A stretch of 64,000 bases of DNA from Roseiarcus sp963783175 (GCA_963783175.1 CAWANG010000051.1:1-64000), one strand, 5' to 3'; counted from the first letter of the stretch, positions 1-8,609 are shown. Numbers and translations are program-made. The notes: generated by a model from the sequence alone, not told the origin.

Positions 1-71
1 CCGCAAGAGAGATTCGAACTCCCGACCCCATCATTACGAATGACGTGCTCTACCAGCTGAGCTATTGCGGC
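1..71 (-). tRNA. tRNA-Thr (anticodon CGU), 3' end cut by window edge
   Basis: Read on the minus strand from position 71, the sequence folds as a tRNA. The acceptor 5' strand is GCCGCAA, the D arm is GCTCAGCTGGTAGAGC, the anticodon stem CGTCA/TGATG encloses the loop TTCGTAA (anticodon CGT), and the T arm contains GTTCGAATC. The acceptor 3' strand is visible only as TTGCGG, so the last pair, the discriminator base and any CCA lie outside the window. Confidence 0.93.
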
Positions 72-264
72 CCGGTCGAGAAGGAAATGCGCCGGCGGCG
101 CGTCTCGAACGGCGCTGCTCAATAGGCCAGTTCGGACCGTCTTGGCAATATCCGCCGTGCGCGGCGAAAAGGGAGCGTCCGGCTAGGAAGGCGGCGCGAT
201 GTCGCCTAGAAGCTCTGGCGGCGCGGGAACGCGCGCCGGATTATGGCGGGAAGGAGCGGCTAGG

Positions 265-1008
265 ATGGCGGGACGAATGGCGGGAAAGGTCGCGTTGCTG
301 ACGGCGGCGGCGGCGGGCATCGGCCGCGCGACGGCGCAAGCGTTCGCGCGCGAGGGAGCGCGGGTGATCGCGACCGACATCGACGTCGCCGGCCTCGACG
401 GCCTCGACGCCGACAAGCGCAAGCTCGACGTGCGCTCGAGCGAGGCGGTCGAGGCGCTGGCGCGCGAGATCGGCGTGATCGACGTCCTCTTCAACTGCGC
501 CGGTTTCGTCCACCACGGAACGGTCCTCGAGTGCTCGGACGCCGACTGGGACTTCTCGTTCGATCTCAACGTCAAGTCGATGCACCGCACGATCCGCGCC
601 TTTGTGCCGGGGATGCTGGAGAAGGGCCGAGGCTCGATCGTCAACATCGCCTCCGGCGCGTCCTCGGTGCGCGGCATCCCCAACCGCTACGTCTACGGCG
701 CCTCGAAGGCGGCGGTGATCGGCCTCACCAAGGCGGTGGCGGCCGACTTCATCCGCAAGGGCGTGCGCTGCAACGCCATCTGCCCCGGCACGATCGAGAG
801 CCCGTCGCTCGAAGGGCGCATCGAAGCGCAGAGCCGCTCGCGCGGAGAATCGGTCGAGAAGGTCCGGCAGGAGTTCGTCGACCGCCAGCCGATGGGCCGG
901 CTCGGCAAGCCGGAGGAAATCGCCGCGATCGCGGTCTATCTCGCCTCCGACGAGAGCGCCTTCGCCACTGGACAAGCCTACATTGTCGATGGCGGGTTTG
1001 CGATGTAG
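265..1008 (+). CDS. SDR-family NAD(P)-dependent oxidoreductase (DHRS6/BDH2-like)
   Basis: A 247-residue classical short-chain dehydrogenase. The N-terminal cofactor loop reads TAAAAGIGRATA, a TGxxxGxG variant. It is followed by an FNCAG motif, the catalytic Ser in NIASGASS and the YxxxK pair in YGASK. The stretch after the active site (RCNAICPGTIESPSL) resembles the DHRS6/BDH2 and sugar-acid dehydrogenase branch, so a hydroxyacid or sugar-lactone substrate is plausible but not shown. I chose ATG 265 because AAGGAG lies 8 bases upstream; a second ATG at 277 is possible. It stands alone between the tRNA and a repeat element. The aldo/keto reductase at 3.4-4.3 kb could belong to the same sugar pathway, but nothing links them directly. 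Confidence 0.88.
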   Translation: MAGRMAGKVALLTAAAAGIGRATAQAFAREGARVIATDIDVAGLDGLDADKRKLDVRSSEAVEALAREIGVIDVLFNCAGFVHHGTVLECSDADWDFSFDLNVKSMHRTIRAFVPGMLEKGRGSIVNIASGASSVRGIPNRYVYGASKAAVIGLTKAVAADFIRKGVRCNAICPGTIESPSLEGRIEAQSRSRGESVEKVRQEFVDRQPMGRLGKPEEIAAIAVYLASDESAFATGQAYIVDGGFAM

Positions 1009-1041
1009 GGGCGCGGCGCGGCGGGAGCGATACCTCCAGGG

Positions 1042-1302
1042 CGACGGATGGAAATCCAAATCGGGCGCAACAAAATCCAAGGCGCCCGCAACAAAATCAA
1101 AATCCGGCGCAACGAAATCAAAGGAAAAACGGAAGCGAATCCAAATCGCTTATTGTCCGCCAACCCAAACTTTTCAACGGCTTAAGTCCAGACTCCAGGG
1201 TCGTGACGCGCTGGCGCTTCCTCGTCCCGCCGGGCGATGATTCCGGACCCGACGAGAGCAGGTAGAGTAGCATAGTCTTCTGATTATCGCAAACGATTGT
1301 CG
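1042..1302 (-). repeat. Dispersed intergenic element, copy 1 (partner at 61194-61467)
   Basis: Read on the minus strand, this intergenic stretch opens with CGACAATC, one differing base and TTTGCGATAATCAGAAG. It continues with a TCGTCGG-TCCGG block and then CTTAAGCC-TTGAAAAGT, and ends in a tail of repeated GGATTT-type units finishing GGATTTCCATCCGTCG. The same blocks occur in the same order on the plus strand at 61194-61467. Both copies begin shortly after the stop codon of a gene read in the same direction (here the MetE-like gene). Function unknown; it is not a recognised coding region. Confidence 0.8.
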
Positions 1303-1308
1303 CAGGCC

Positions 1309-2325
1309 TCACATGCCCTTCCGCGCCATCTCCGCCCCCGCCGCCAGCGCTGCGAGCTTGGCGTACGCGATTCCCGCCGCCATCGGGGCCATGCCGCAAT
1401 TGGTGCACGGGTAAAGCCGTTCGGCGGGAACGTAGGGGAGCGCGGCGCGGATGGTCGCGGCGACGTCCTCCGGCGTTTCGACGATGTTCGAGGCGACGTC
1501 GATGCAGCCGACCAACACGTCCTTGCCCTTGAGCAGGCCGATCAGCTCGATCGGCACCTTCGAATTGCGGCATTCAAGCGACACCTGGCCGATCCGGCTC
1601 TTGGCCAGCGCGGGGAAAGTCTCCTCATACTGGCGCCAGCGCTCGCCGAGCGTCGCCTTCCAGTCGGTGTTGGCCTTGATGCCGTAGCCGTAACAGATGT
1701 GGACGGCGGTCGTGCAGGCGAGGCCCTCAGCGGCGCGTTCGAGGGCGGCGACGCCCCAGTCCTTGACCTCGCGCATATAGACGTTGAAGGCCGGCTCGTC
1801 GAACTGGACCACGTCGACGCCGAGCGCCGCGAGTTCGTGCGCCTCCTCGTTCAGCGCCGCGGCGAAGGCGTGGGCGAGCTTGGCGCGGTCGCGGTAATGA
1901 TCGTCGGCAATGGTGTCGACGATGGTCATCGGGCCCGGCAGGGTGAACTTGAGCTTGCGCTTGGTGTGGGCGCGCGCGGCGCTGGCTTCGAGTTTGTGGA
2001 CCGGACCCTTGCGGCGGATCGGGCCGGTCACGGTCGGAACCTCGGCCTTGTAGCGGTCGGCGCGGATGCCGATCGTCTGCCGGCGGCCGAAATCGATGCC
2101 GTCGAGATTGGCGAGAAAGCCGTGGACGAAGTGGACGCGCGCCTGCTCGCCGTCGCTGACGATGTCGATTCCAGCGTCCTCCTGCAGCTTCACCGCGAGG
2201 ATGGTGGCGTCGATCTTGCCCGCCGCGAGCGCCGCGCCTTCGAGCTTCCAGGCCGGCCAGAGCTTTTCAGGCTCTGCGAGCCAGAGGGGCTTAGGCAGGC
2301 TTCCGGCGACCGTGGTTTCGAGCAT
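1309..2325 (-). CDS. Short MetE-type (core-MetE) cobalamin-independent methyltransferase
   Basis: A 338-residue protein matching only the C-terminal catalytic half of MetE, in the UROD/MetE TIM-barrel fold. The expected zinc ligands are visible: HxC in AVHICYG, Glu in SLECRNS and the last Cys in PCTNCGMAP. Free-standing proteins of this kind transfer methyl groups to homocysteine or related thiols. Because the N-terminal half that binds polyglutamyl methyl-folate is absent, the methyl donor may differ from that of full MetE. ATG 2325 is preceded by AGGA; the longer upstream reading has no homologous look. It is divergent from the secreted protein at 2513 and is followed directly by repeat copy 1. 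Confidence 0.85.
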   Translation of the reverse strand: MLETTVAGSLPKPLWLAEPEKLWPAWKLEGAALAAGKIDATILAVKLQEDAGIDIVSDGEQARVHFVHGFLANLDGIDFGRRQTIGIRADRYKAEVPTVTGPIRRKGPVHKLEASAARAHTKRKLKFTLPGPMTIVDTIADDHYRDRAKLAHAFAAALNEEAHELAALGVDVVQFDEPAFNVYMREVKDWGVAALERAAEGLACTTAVHICYGYGIKANTDWKATLGERWRQYEETFPALAKSRIGQVSLECRNSKVPIELIGLLKGKDVLVGCIDVASNIVETPEDVAATIRAALPYVPAERLYPCTNCGMAPMAAGIAYAKLAALAAGAEMARKGM

Positions 2326-2512
2326 GAGCGATCCTAGCGACAGTCGTCGGTTGGGTGAACTCGCCCGCGTGGAGCGGACGATCACTGTACAGCGAAAGCG
2401 CGGGCCACGCGCAACCCGTCGCGATGCCCTCGCTCGTGGATCGCGCTTGCCCGATCCGCGGAAATCGCGCAGGTTACCCTCGGGGTTGGCGCTTTTCCGG
2501 GAATGTCGGACG

Positions 2513-3331
2513 ATGCTCAGGGCGGTTTTGTGCCTCTGCGTGCTCTTGCTGTTGTCGATCGGGCGCGCGGAGGCAGGGACCGTCACTTGCCCGACCACGC
2601 TGAAACTGAACCCGAACCTGGCGCCGAGCTCGGCGCTGGGCGCGTCTTATGCGGCGGCGATTGTCGGCAATGATCTTGTCTGCCAATTCGCGCCGATCAG
2701 CTTCAATTCCTTTCTCTCGTTCCATCCGCCCGGTTGTCCGCCGAAATTGGCCAATGCGGCGGTGAGCGGCGGCAGCGGAACATGGAACTTCGGATCCCCA
2801 GGCAGTTCGACCGTCGTGAATTTCAATGGACACGCCGCCCTGATCTGGAGGCGCTTGATCAATGGGAGGGGCTTTCCGAGCCGGGGCTGCGCCTATGCAG
2901 AGTCGACGCCGCCGGTCGTCGCGGTCTGGCAGGCCGCTCCCAAAAATACGACCTGTACCGTCAACGCCTCTAACCGCAGCCAATTCAATTGCGTGCTGCC
3001 CCCATGCCTCCAGACTTTGGCGGGAAGCAGCTTCCCGACGGCGGCATTTAGCCCGCCGGGGCCCGGATACACCAATGATTCCGCGATCATCAACGTCGCA
3101 AATGGACAGCCCGTCGTCGGCCCGGCCTCGGTCAATCAGGTGAAAAGCAAGATGGGGACGGCCGCCTTCAACGCGGCGACATTCACCCTGGTGGGCGGCC
3201 CAGGCAGCGACAGCACGCTCGGCGCCGACGTGATCACCTGCTCTTACGATGGGCCTCGATTCCAGAGCGACAGCGAGACGCTCGAAGCCACGATCACCGT
3301 CGCCTGCACGGGATCGTGCGGCTCGCTCTGA
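2513..3331 (+). CDS. Secreted protein of unknown function
   Basis: A 272-residue protein with a clear signal peptide: a charged start, the hydrophobic run LCLCVLLLLSIG, then a likely cut after AEA. The mature part is rich in Gly, Ser, Pro and Asn and has about ten cysteines, including a C-terminal CTGSCGSL, suggesting disulphide-bonded periplasmic or surface protein. No catalytic motif or named family was recognised. The start at 2513 was chosen because it places the signal sequence at the N-terminus; the frame stays open further upstream, so the start is not certain. It is convergent with the aldo/keto reductase. Confidence 0.65.
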   Translation: MLRAVLCLCVLLLLSIGRAEAGTVTCPTTLKLNPNLAPSSALGASYAAAIVGNDLVCQFAPISFNSFLSFHPPGCPPKLANAAVSGGSGTWNFGSPGSSTVVNFNGHAALIWRRLINGRGFPSRGCAYAESTPPVVAVWQAAPKNTTCTVNASNRSQFNCVLPPCLQTLAGSSFPTAAFSPPGPGYTNDSAIINVANGQPVVGPASVNQVKSKMGTAAFNAATFTLVGGPGSDSTLGADVITCSYDGPRFQSDSETLEATITVACTGSCGSL

Positions 3332-3360
3332 GCGGCGAGGGTCGCGCGATCGAGCGCGCC

Positions 3361-4338
3361 CTACCCTGGCTTATAGTCGCGCGTCGCTTCTGGATCGTCG
3401 CTTGCGTAGGGCAAGGCCATGAGCTCGGCCCAGGCGGCCTCGGGGATCGGGAAGTTCGCCCAGTCGAGCGTCTCTTGGACGCGCTCGGGCCGGGTCACGC
3501 CACAGATGGTGGACGTGACGCGCGGATCGCGCATCGAGAACTGCAGCGCCGCGGCCCCCGGCGGAACACGAAAGCGGGCGCAGACCGCCTCGATCCGGCG
3601 GATCGGATCGAGCACGGCGTCGGACGCTTCCTGATAGACATAACGCGGGTAGGCGCTCGATCCCTTGGCGAGGACGCCGCTCGCGTAGGGCGCGGCGTTG
3701 ATGACCGCGATCTCTCGCGCCCTCGCGAGATTGAGCATCGCGTCGGCGTTGCGGTTGGCGAGGGTGAAGCGATTGTGGGTGATAAGCGCGTCGAAATCCC
3801 AGTCGTTCAAGAGCGGCATCATCATTGTCACCGGGCCGGCTGCGAGGCCCACCGCCTTCGCCAGCCCCTCCTCTTTGATCCGGAAGAGCTCGCCGAGCGC
3901 CCCGTCGCGCGCGGTCGCCTCCTTGAACGATCGGGCATGCTCGGGATCGTGCAGATGCAAAAGATCGACGCGCTCGAGCCCTAGCGCTTTCAGGCTCTCC
4001 TCGAGCGAGCGGCGGGCCCGGGCGGCGTCGAAGCGATTGCCTTCAAGGTCGCGGTCGAGCTTGGTCGAGAGGACGAAGCCCGGCGGCACGCCGCCGCGCT
4101 CGCGGATGACGGCGCCGATCCGCTCCTCGCTGCGCCCCATGCCGTAGAGCCGCGAGGTATCGATGAGATTGGCCGGGCCGCCGAAGATCGCCAGCACCGT
4201 CGCCTTCGCGCGATCCTCGTCCACTCCATAGCCGTAGGTATCGGGCATGTCGCCGAGACCCGAGGTTCCGAAGCCGATGCTCGTGACCATAAGGTCGGTG
4301 CGGCCCAGACGGACCTTGTTCATGACGCCCTCGCTCAT
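3361..4338 (-). CDS. Aldo/keto reductase (L-fucose/galactose dehydrogenase-like)
   Basis: A 325-residue AKR-fold oxidoreductase. The catalytic tetrad can be assigned as Asp in LIDTSRLYG, Tyr in the same motif, Lys in LSTKLDRD and His in LLHLHDPEH. The segment WDFDALITHNRFTLANR resembles the branch oxidising L-fucose or D-threo-aldoses. Start ATG 4338 follows GGGAGG; ATG 4323 is an alternative. It is the third gene of a minus-strand run after the FAD monooxygenase and trehalase, 84 bases behind trehalase. A role in sugar or sugar-lactone metabolism is inferred; the substrate is unknown. Confidence 0.85.
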   Translation of the reverse strand: MSEGVMNKVRLGRTDLMVTSIGFGTSGLGDMPDTYGYGVDEDRAKATVLAIFGGPANLIDTSRLYGMGRSEERIGAVIRERGGVPPGFVLSTKLDRDLEGNRFDAARARRSLEESLKALGLERVDLLHLHDPEHARSFKEATARDGALGELFRIKEEGLAKAVGLAAGPVTMMMPLLNDWDFDALITHNRFTLANRNADAMLNLARAREIAVINAAPYASGVLAKGSSAYPRYVYQEASDAVLDPIRRIEAVCARFRVPPGAAALQFSMRDPRVTSTICGVTRPERVQETLDWANFPIPEAAWAELMALPYASDDPEATRDYKPG

Positions 4339-4422
4339 CGCGACCCTCCCCCGTTTTCGTAACGCGGCGTCCGTACTCCGCCGGCGAGGAGCGGGCAAGG
4401 CCATGCGCGCCCGCCTCGGCTT

Positions 4423-6036
4423 TCAGCCGCCGGCGGCGGGGCAGCGGTCGGGACTCGGGAGACCGGCGTCGGCGGGATAGAGCGCCATCAGCTTCAGCAT
4501 CACGCCGTTGGTCCAACCGAAGCCATCCTGGGTCGGATATTCGCCGCCCCCGCCAGGCCTGTCGCTCGCGATCACGTCATATTTTTCGACGAGCTTGCCG
4601 GTCTCACGATAGACGCGCTCCACATTGACCATGAAGCGGCAGGCGATCGTTTCGGCGAGCCGGTCGCGGCCGTACGCCCTCAAGCCTGCAACCGCGATCC
4701 ATTGCAGCGGCGCCCAGCCGTTGGGCGCGTCCCATTGCTGGCCGGTGTCGATCGGGGTCGCAACGATCCCGCCCGGCTCGAGCAGCTCTTTCTCGGCTGC
4801 GGCGGCGACCGACGCGGCCTGCGTGTCGCTCGCGGCGTTGGTGAACAGCGGATAGAGGGTCGCGGCGCTGATGCGGTCGACGCGCTCTTTGAGCGTCCAG
4901 CGATAGTCGAGATAGACGCCTTGGGATTGGTCCCAGAGAGTGCGGTCGATCGCCGCGCGCCGGGCCTCGGCGCGGCGGCTGAAGTCGGCGCGGCAATTGC
5001 GGTCGCCCGATCGGTCGCAGCCCGCGCGGATCGCGTTCTCGAGGCCGAACAGAAGCGCGTTGAGATCGACCGGAACGATCTCGGTTGTGTCGATCGAGCC
5101 GAGCGTTCGCCCGTCGGCGAACCAGCGCGAGCTGAAATCCCAACCGCTCTCGGCGGCGGCCCGAAGCTCGCGATAGGTGATCTGCGTCGGCCGGGGAGCC
5201 GCGCGCGCGAGGGCGACGTCCTCGGCATAGGATTCGTCGCGCGGCGCGTCGCTGTCGTCCCAGTAGCGATTGAGGACCGACCCATCGTCGAGCTTGACCA
5301 CGCGGCGAAAGGCGCTCCCCGCTGCAAGAGCGGCCGCGCCGTCCGTCCAGAACGCGTATTCCTTTTTCAATTCCGGCAGATAGCGCGCATAGGCCGCGGC
5401 CGGGTCGCCCGGGTCGAGGAGTCCGACCATGGCGAAAAAGAACGGCGGCTGCGAGCGGCTGAGGTAATACGAACGGGTCCCGTTCGGGATGTGGCCGTAG
5501 GCGTCGATGAGGAACGCGAAATTCTGCACCATGTCGGCAAGCAGGTCCCCCCGCCCGCTTTCGGCGAGGCCCAGCATGGTGAAATACGAATCCCAGTGAT
5601 AGAGCTCGCGGAATCGGCCCCCTGGGACGACATAGGGCCGCGGGAGCGGCAAGAGCGACGAATAGGGCGCGGTCGTCGGCGTGTCGCGCGTCAGGACCGG
5701 CCAGAGTTCGTCGATGTGCTGGCGGATCGGCGCGGCCGCGGAGGCGACGCCCGCGACGGCGACGATGGCCGGCAAGTCGAAATGGGCGGCGACGAAGCGC
5801 TTCAGCGCTTCCGCCGAAACGGGTCTCTCGGCGTGGTAAAGCGTGAGGATTTCGTCCGGCGGCGATTTCGGCGTCGCATCGGCGAATTCCTTGCTGTCGG
5901 GAAAAATGCGGTCGAGCTCGACGTTGTCGTAAAGGTCGCCGAACAGAATCTGCGGCGACGCGGGGCGCTCGAGCGCGAGCGCCGAATGGGCGATGAAAAA
6001 GACCGCGGCGAGCGCGATGCCGATTCGCGTTTTCAT
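4423..6036 (-). CDS. treA: Periplasmic alpha,alpha-trehalase (GH37)
   Basis: A 537-residue protein with an N-terminal signal peptide (MKTRIGIALAAVFFIAHSALA region), so it should hydrolyse trehalose to glucose in the periplasm. Both trehalase signatures are present: PGGRFRELYHWDSYF near residue 145 and QWDAPNGWAPLQ near residue 440, and a glycine-rich GGGGEYPTQDGFGW segment lies near the C-terminus. Its ATG overlaps the stop codon of the upstream FAD monooxygenase as ATGA, so translation is probably coupled. Length is normal for bacterial TreA. Confidence 0.95.
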   Translation of the reverse strand: MKTRIGIALAAVFFIAHSALALERPASPQILFGDLYDNVELDRIFPDSKEFADATPKSPPDEILTLYHAERPVSAEALKRFVAAHFDLPAIVAVAGVASAAAPIRQHIDELWPVLTRDTPTTAPYSSLLPLPRPYVVPGGRFRELYHWDSYFTMLGLAESGRGDLLADMVQNFAFLIDAYGHIPNGTRSYYLSRSQPPFFFAMVGLLDPGDPAAAYARYLPELKKEYAFWTDGAAALAAGSAFRRVVKLDDGSVLNRYWDDSDAPRDESYAEDVALARAAPRPTQITYRELRAAAESGWDFSSRWFADGRTLGSIDTTEIVPVDLNALLFGLENAIRAGCDRSGDRNCRADFSRRAEARRAAIDRTLWDQSQGVYLDYRWTLKERVDRISAATLYPLFTNAASDTQAASVAAAAEKELLEPGGIVATPIDTGQQWDAPNGWAPLQWIAVAGLRAYGRDRLAETIACRFMVNVERVYRETGKLVEKYDVIASDRPGGGGEYPTQDGFGWTNGVMLKLMALYPADAGLPSPDRCPAAGG

Positions 6037-7548
6037 GCACCGGCGGGAATGAGATAGCTCGCGAGGTGGGCGTCGAGCGCCGCCATCGTTTTTGCGTCGG
6101 CGGGGGCGGCGCGGAAGCCGATGAAGCCGTCCGGACGGACGAGGACAGCGCCGCCGCCGGGCGCGCCAGCCGCCGCGGCGTCGAACCCGTCGGCTGACCC
6201 ATCCACGATCGTGACGAGCCCGTCCCAGCGCGCGAGCATCCTGTCCAGACCCGGCGTCTTGCCGAACACGAGCAGGTGATGGCGTGTGCCCCTGAGCCCG
6301 AGGTTGGCCGGAAAGCGAACGCCCGGCTCGGGCTGGGCGGCAGTCGCTCCCGCCTGCCCGACGAGAGGGCTTCCGGCATAGGAAACATCGAGCATCGATC
6401 GTCTGCGCGCCGCCGAAACGATTTCGTCCGCGGTCGACGGCGGGAGATCCCGCGCTCCGCCGCCGTCGCGGTAGGTGACGACCAGCGCCACGATATGACC
6501 GTGAATGTCGTTTGACACTTCGAGCGCGTGACGGTCCGCCATGCCGCGCTCGATCGCGTAGCTCGCGAGCAGCGGCGACTTTGCCGCTCCGCGCACCACG
6601 AGGGCGAGCTTCCAGGCGATGTCGGCCGCGTCCATGAACGCGGCGTTGATCCCCTCCCCGCCAAGCGGCGACGACATGTGGCCGGCGTCGCCGAGCAGAA
6701 ACCGCCGGCCGTCGCCAAGACTCTCGGCTTCGCGCCGATGCATCTTGAAATAGGAGACCCAGCGCAGATCGCTCAAGCCGACGTCGGCGCCGACCCACGC
6801 GTTGACCATTGCGCCAAGCTCGGCGGCGGCCGGCGGATCGTCGCGCGCATCGGCCGGGTCGCGGCTGATGAAAATGAGCCAGCGATCCTCCGGCAGCGGC
6901 GCGAACAGGACGAAGCCTTGGGCGCCGACGACGAACTCGGGCGGTCTCGGGCGGAATGGCAAGACCAAGCTTGACGTCGGCGACCACGTATCGGCCCCCA
7001 TACGTCTCCCCGGCGAGATGCTCGCTCATGGAATGGCGGGTGATGCTGTGACCGCCGCCAGCGCCCAGGAGGTAACGCGGCTCGACGACCTCCGTTCGGC
7101 CGCCGACGTCGAGCGTGACCCGGACCGTCTCGGGGGCGGGGTCGATCGAGGTGACCTCGGCGCCGTATTCGACCTTGACGCCGCGCGCCGCCAAATGATC
7201 GCGCAGGATTTGCTCGGTTTGCCATTGCGGCTGGCTGCATTGGAACTCGTACCGGCAGCCAACTCCGCCGAAGTCCGCGCTCATGATCTGCCGCATGCCC
7301 GGACCCATGAGTTCACTGTGCTTGACGTGCACGCCGGCGCTGAGGAACGGCTCGATCAACCCAGCCCGGTCGATGATGTCGAGCACCGCCGGCTGGAGCG
7401 CGGTGCCCCGGGTCTCGTGATGCGGCGCAAGTCGGCGCTCGACAATGCGCGGCTTGACGCCATGGCGCGCCAGTTCGCAGGCGGCAAACAATCCGGCCGG
7501 GCCAGCGCCGATTATCAGAACGGCCTGCGTGGAGGAGGACTCAGCCAT
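6033..7548 (-). pseudogene. FAD-dependent aromatic-type monooxygenase, frame broken by a 10-bp duplication
   Basis: Two reading frames together encode a complete flavin monooxygenase of the PheA/TfdB type. The first part holds the Rossmann motif GAGPAGLFAACELARHG. The second part holds GDAGHMSSPLGGEGINAAFM, the second FAD-binding region, and a thioredoxin-like C-terminal tail typical of the family. The break is at 6936-6954, where a 9-bp sequence occurs twice with one base between. Removing 10 bp restores a continuous reading through IPPEFVVGAQGF. ATG 7548 begins the Rossmann fold at once. The gene overlaps treA by ATGA. It could be a genuine recent pseudogene, a phase-variable repeat or an assembly error; the substrate is unknown. 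Confidence 0.85.
6936..6954. repeat. 10-bp tandem duplication causing the monooxygenase frameshift
   Basis: On the plus strand ctcgggcgg occurs at 6936-6944 and again at 6946-6954, separated by a single t, giving a 10-base period. Deleting one unit brings the two halves of the monooxygenase into one frame with a family-like sequence at the junction. Confidence 0.85.
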
Positions 7549-7572
7549 TATGTCCGGAATCCCGTTCGGGCT

Positions 7573-7947
7573 TTAGTCTGGGCGCCCTTCTTTAGCGGCG
7601 GTTTTCGCCAATTCCTTGAGCGTGTCGACCATGAACGTCTCGGCTTCCGGGCGAGAGGCGAAAAACCGCTCCTGAACGATCTTCCCTTCGGTCGAAATGA
7701 CCGCCTTGAACGGCAGGTCTTGGGTTGGGGTTTCGACGATCGCGCCGGTGGCGTTCCCCGCCGGCGGACGCTCTCCTGCGCCGTCGGTTTTCGCCAGTTC
7801 CTCCAGGGTCATGACGAGGAACGCCTCCGCGCTCGGGCGGGAGGCGAAGAAGGTTTCACGGATGATCTTCCCCTCGACGGAAATGACCGCCTTGAACGGC
7901 AAATCCTGGGTCGGGGTCTCGATCACTTCACCTGTCGCGTTCGCCAT
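7573..7947 (-). CDS. Small protein made of two tandem copies of a 50-residue unit
   Basis: A 124-residue protein consisting of two near-identical units. Each begins with a Gly-hydrophobic stretch then ETPTQDLPFKAVIS, a central EGKI, FFASRP and an EELAKT-type helix. The duplication is also visible in the DNA (about 7605-7763 and 7790-7945). No signal peptide or membrane segment. No family was recognised; the units look like a compact alpha/beta domain. ATG 7947 was chosen since the upstream extension has unrelated composition, with GGGAG about 10 bases upstream. It is divergent from the HxlR regulator and shares its promoter region with the palindromic operator at 8031-8063. Confidence 0.75.
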   Translation of the reverse strand: MANATGEVIETPTQDLPFKAVISVEGKIIRETFFASRPSAEAFLVMTLEELAKTDGAGERPPAGNATGAIVETPTQDLPFKAVISTEGKIVQERFFASRPEAETFMVDTLKELAKTAAKEGRPD

Positions 7948-8030
7948 TGCATCGAGGCTCCCTTGCTGCCGGCCGACCATACCGGAGGCGGGCGGCCGAG
8001 GCGAGCGCCGCTCGAGCCGCGCAGAGCCAG

Positions 8031-8063
8031 GAGGAGTCACTTGCATAATGAAAGTGACTCCTC
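8031..8063. promoter_or_regulatory. Palindromic operator for the HxlR regulator
   Basis: A perfect inverted repeat with 12-base arms GAGGAGTCACTT and AAGTGACTCCTC flanks a 9-base AT-rich centre. It ends 3 bases before the HxlR start codon and lies 84 bases upstream of the divergent repeat-protein gene. HxlR proteins are winged-helix dimers that usually bind such sites in their own promoter region, so autoregulation is inferred. Confidence 0.8.
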
Positions 8064-8066
8064 TAT

Positions 8067-8582
8067 ATGGCATCCATGCATCGCACCCGCTTCAGCACAA
8101 TGGACTGCCCGATCGCCCGCAGCCTCGACCGGGTGGGCGAATGGTGGAGCATCCTCATTCTGCGCGACGCGCTCGGCGGCATGACCCGGTTCGAGGAATT
8201 CCAGAAGAGCCTCGCCATCGCCCCCAACGTCCTGACTCGCAGGCTGAACGCGCTCGTGGACGCGGGGTTTTTGGCGCGGCGCCGCTATAGCGAGCGCCCG
8301 CCTCGGCAAGAATACGTCCTCACCGAGCGGGGGCGGGATTTCCGCCCGGTCCTGATCGCGCTCCTGGCCTTCGGCAATCGCCACTTCGCGCCGGAAGGGG
8401 CGAGCGTCACCGTTGCAGACGTCCGGACCGGCGCGCCGGCCGAGCCGATCCTGGTCGATCGCCGGACCGGCCGGCCGATCATTTCCTCCGAATTCGAACT
8501 CGTCGCCGGTCCGGCGGCGAGCGAGGCGCGGAAGGCGAGAATGGCCGAGCGGGCGGCGCGGCTGATGAAAAAGAGCGTCTGA
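8067..8582 (+). CDS. HxlR-family transcriptional regulator
   Basis: A 171-residue protein with an HxlR/MarR-like winged helix in its first 110 residues. The typical opening is MDCPIARSLDRVGEWWSIL, followed by FEEFQKSLAIAPNVLTRRL and the wing YSERPPRQEYVLTERG. The Cys just before the helix is the residue used for thiol or aldehyde sensing in characterised relatives. The exact start is unclear (ATG 8067, 8076 or 8100) because the palindromic operator occupies the place of a ribosome binding site. It is followed 27 bases later by a MATE exporter, which it probably controls. Confidence 0.9.
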   Translation: MASMHRTRFSTMDCPIARSLDRVGEWWSILILRDALGGMTRFEEFQKSLAIAPNVLTRRLNALVDAGFLARRRYSERPPRQEYVLTERGRDFRPVLIALLAFGNRHFAPEGASVTVADVRTGAPAEPILVDRRTGRPIISSEFELVAGPAASEARKARMAERAARLMKKSV

Positions 8583-8609
8583 ATCGATGTCGCCGACGGA
8601 GGCCGAGCC

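Noticed and set aside
2326..2598. N-terminal extension of the MetE-like gene
   Set aside because: The extra 91 codons are Arg/Ser-rich, overlap the divergent secreted-protein gene and lack family similarity.
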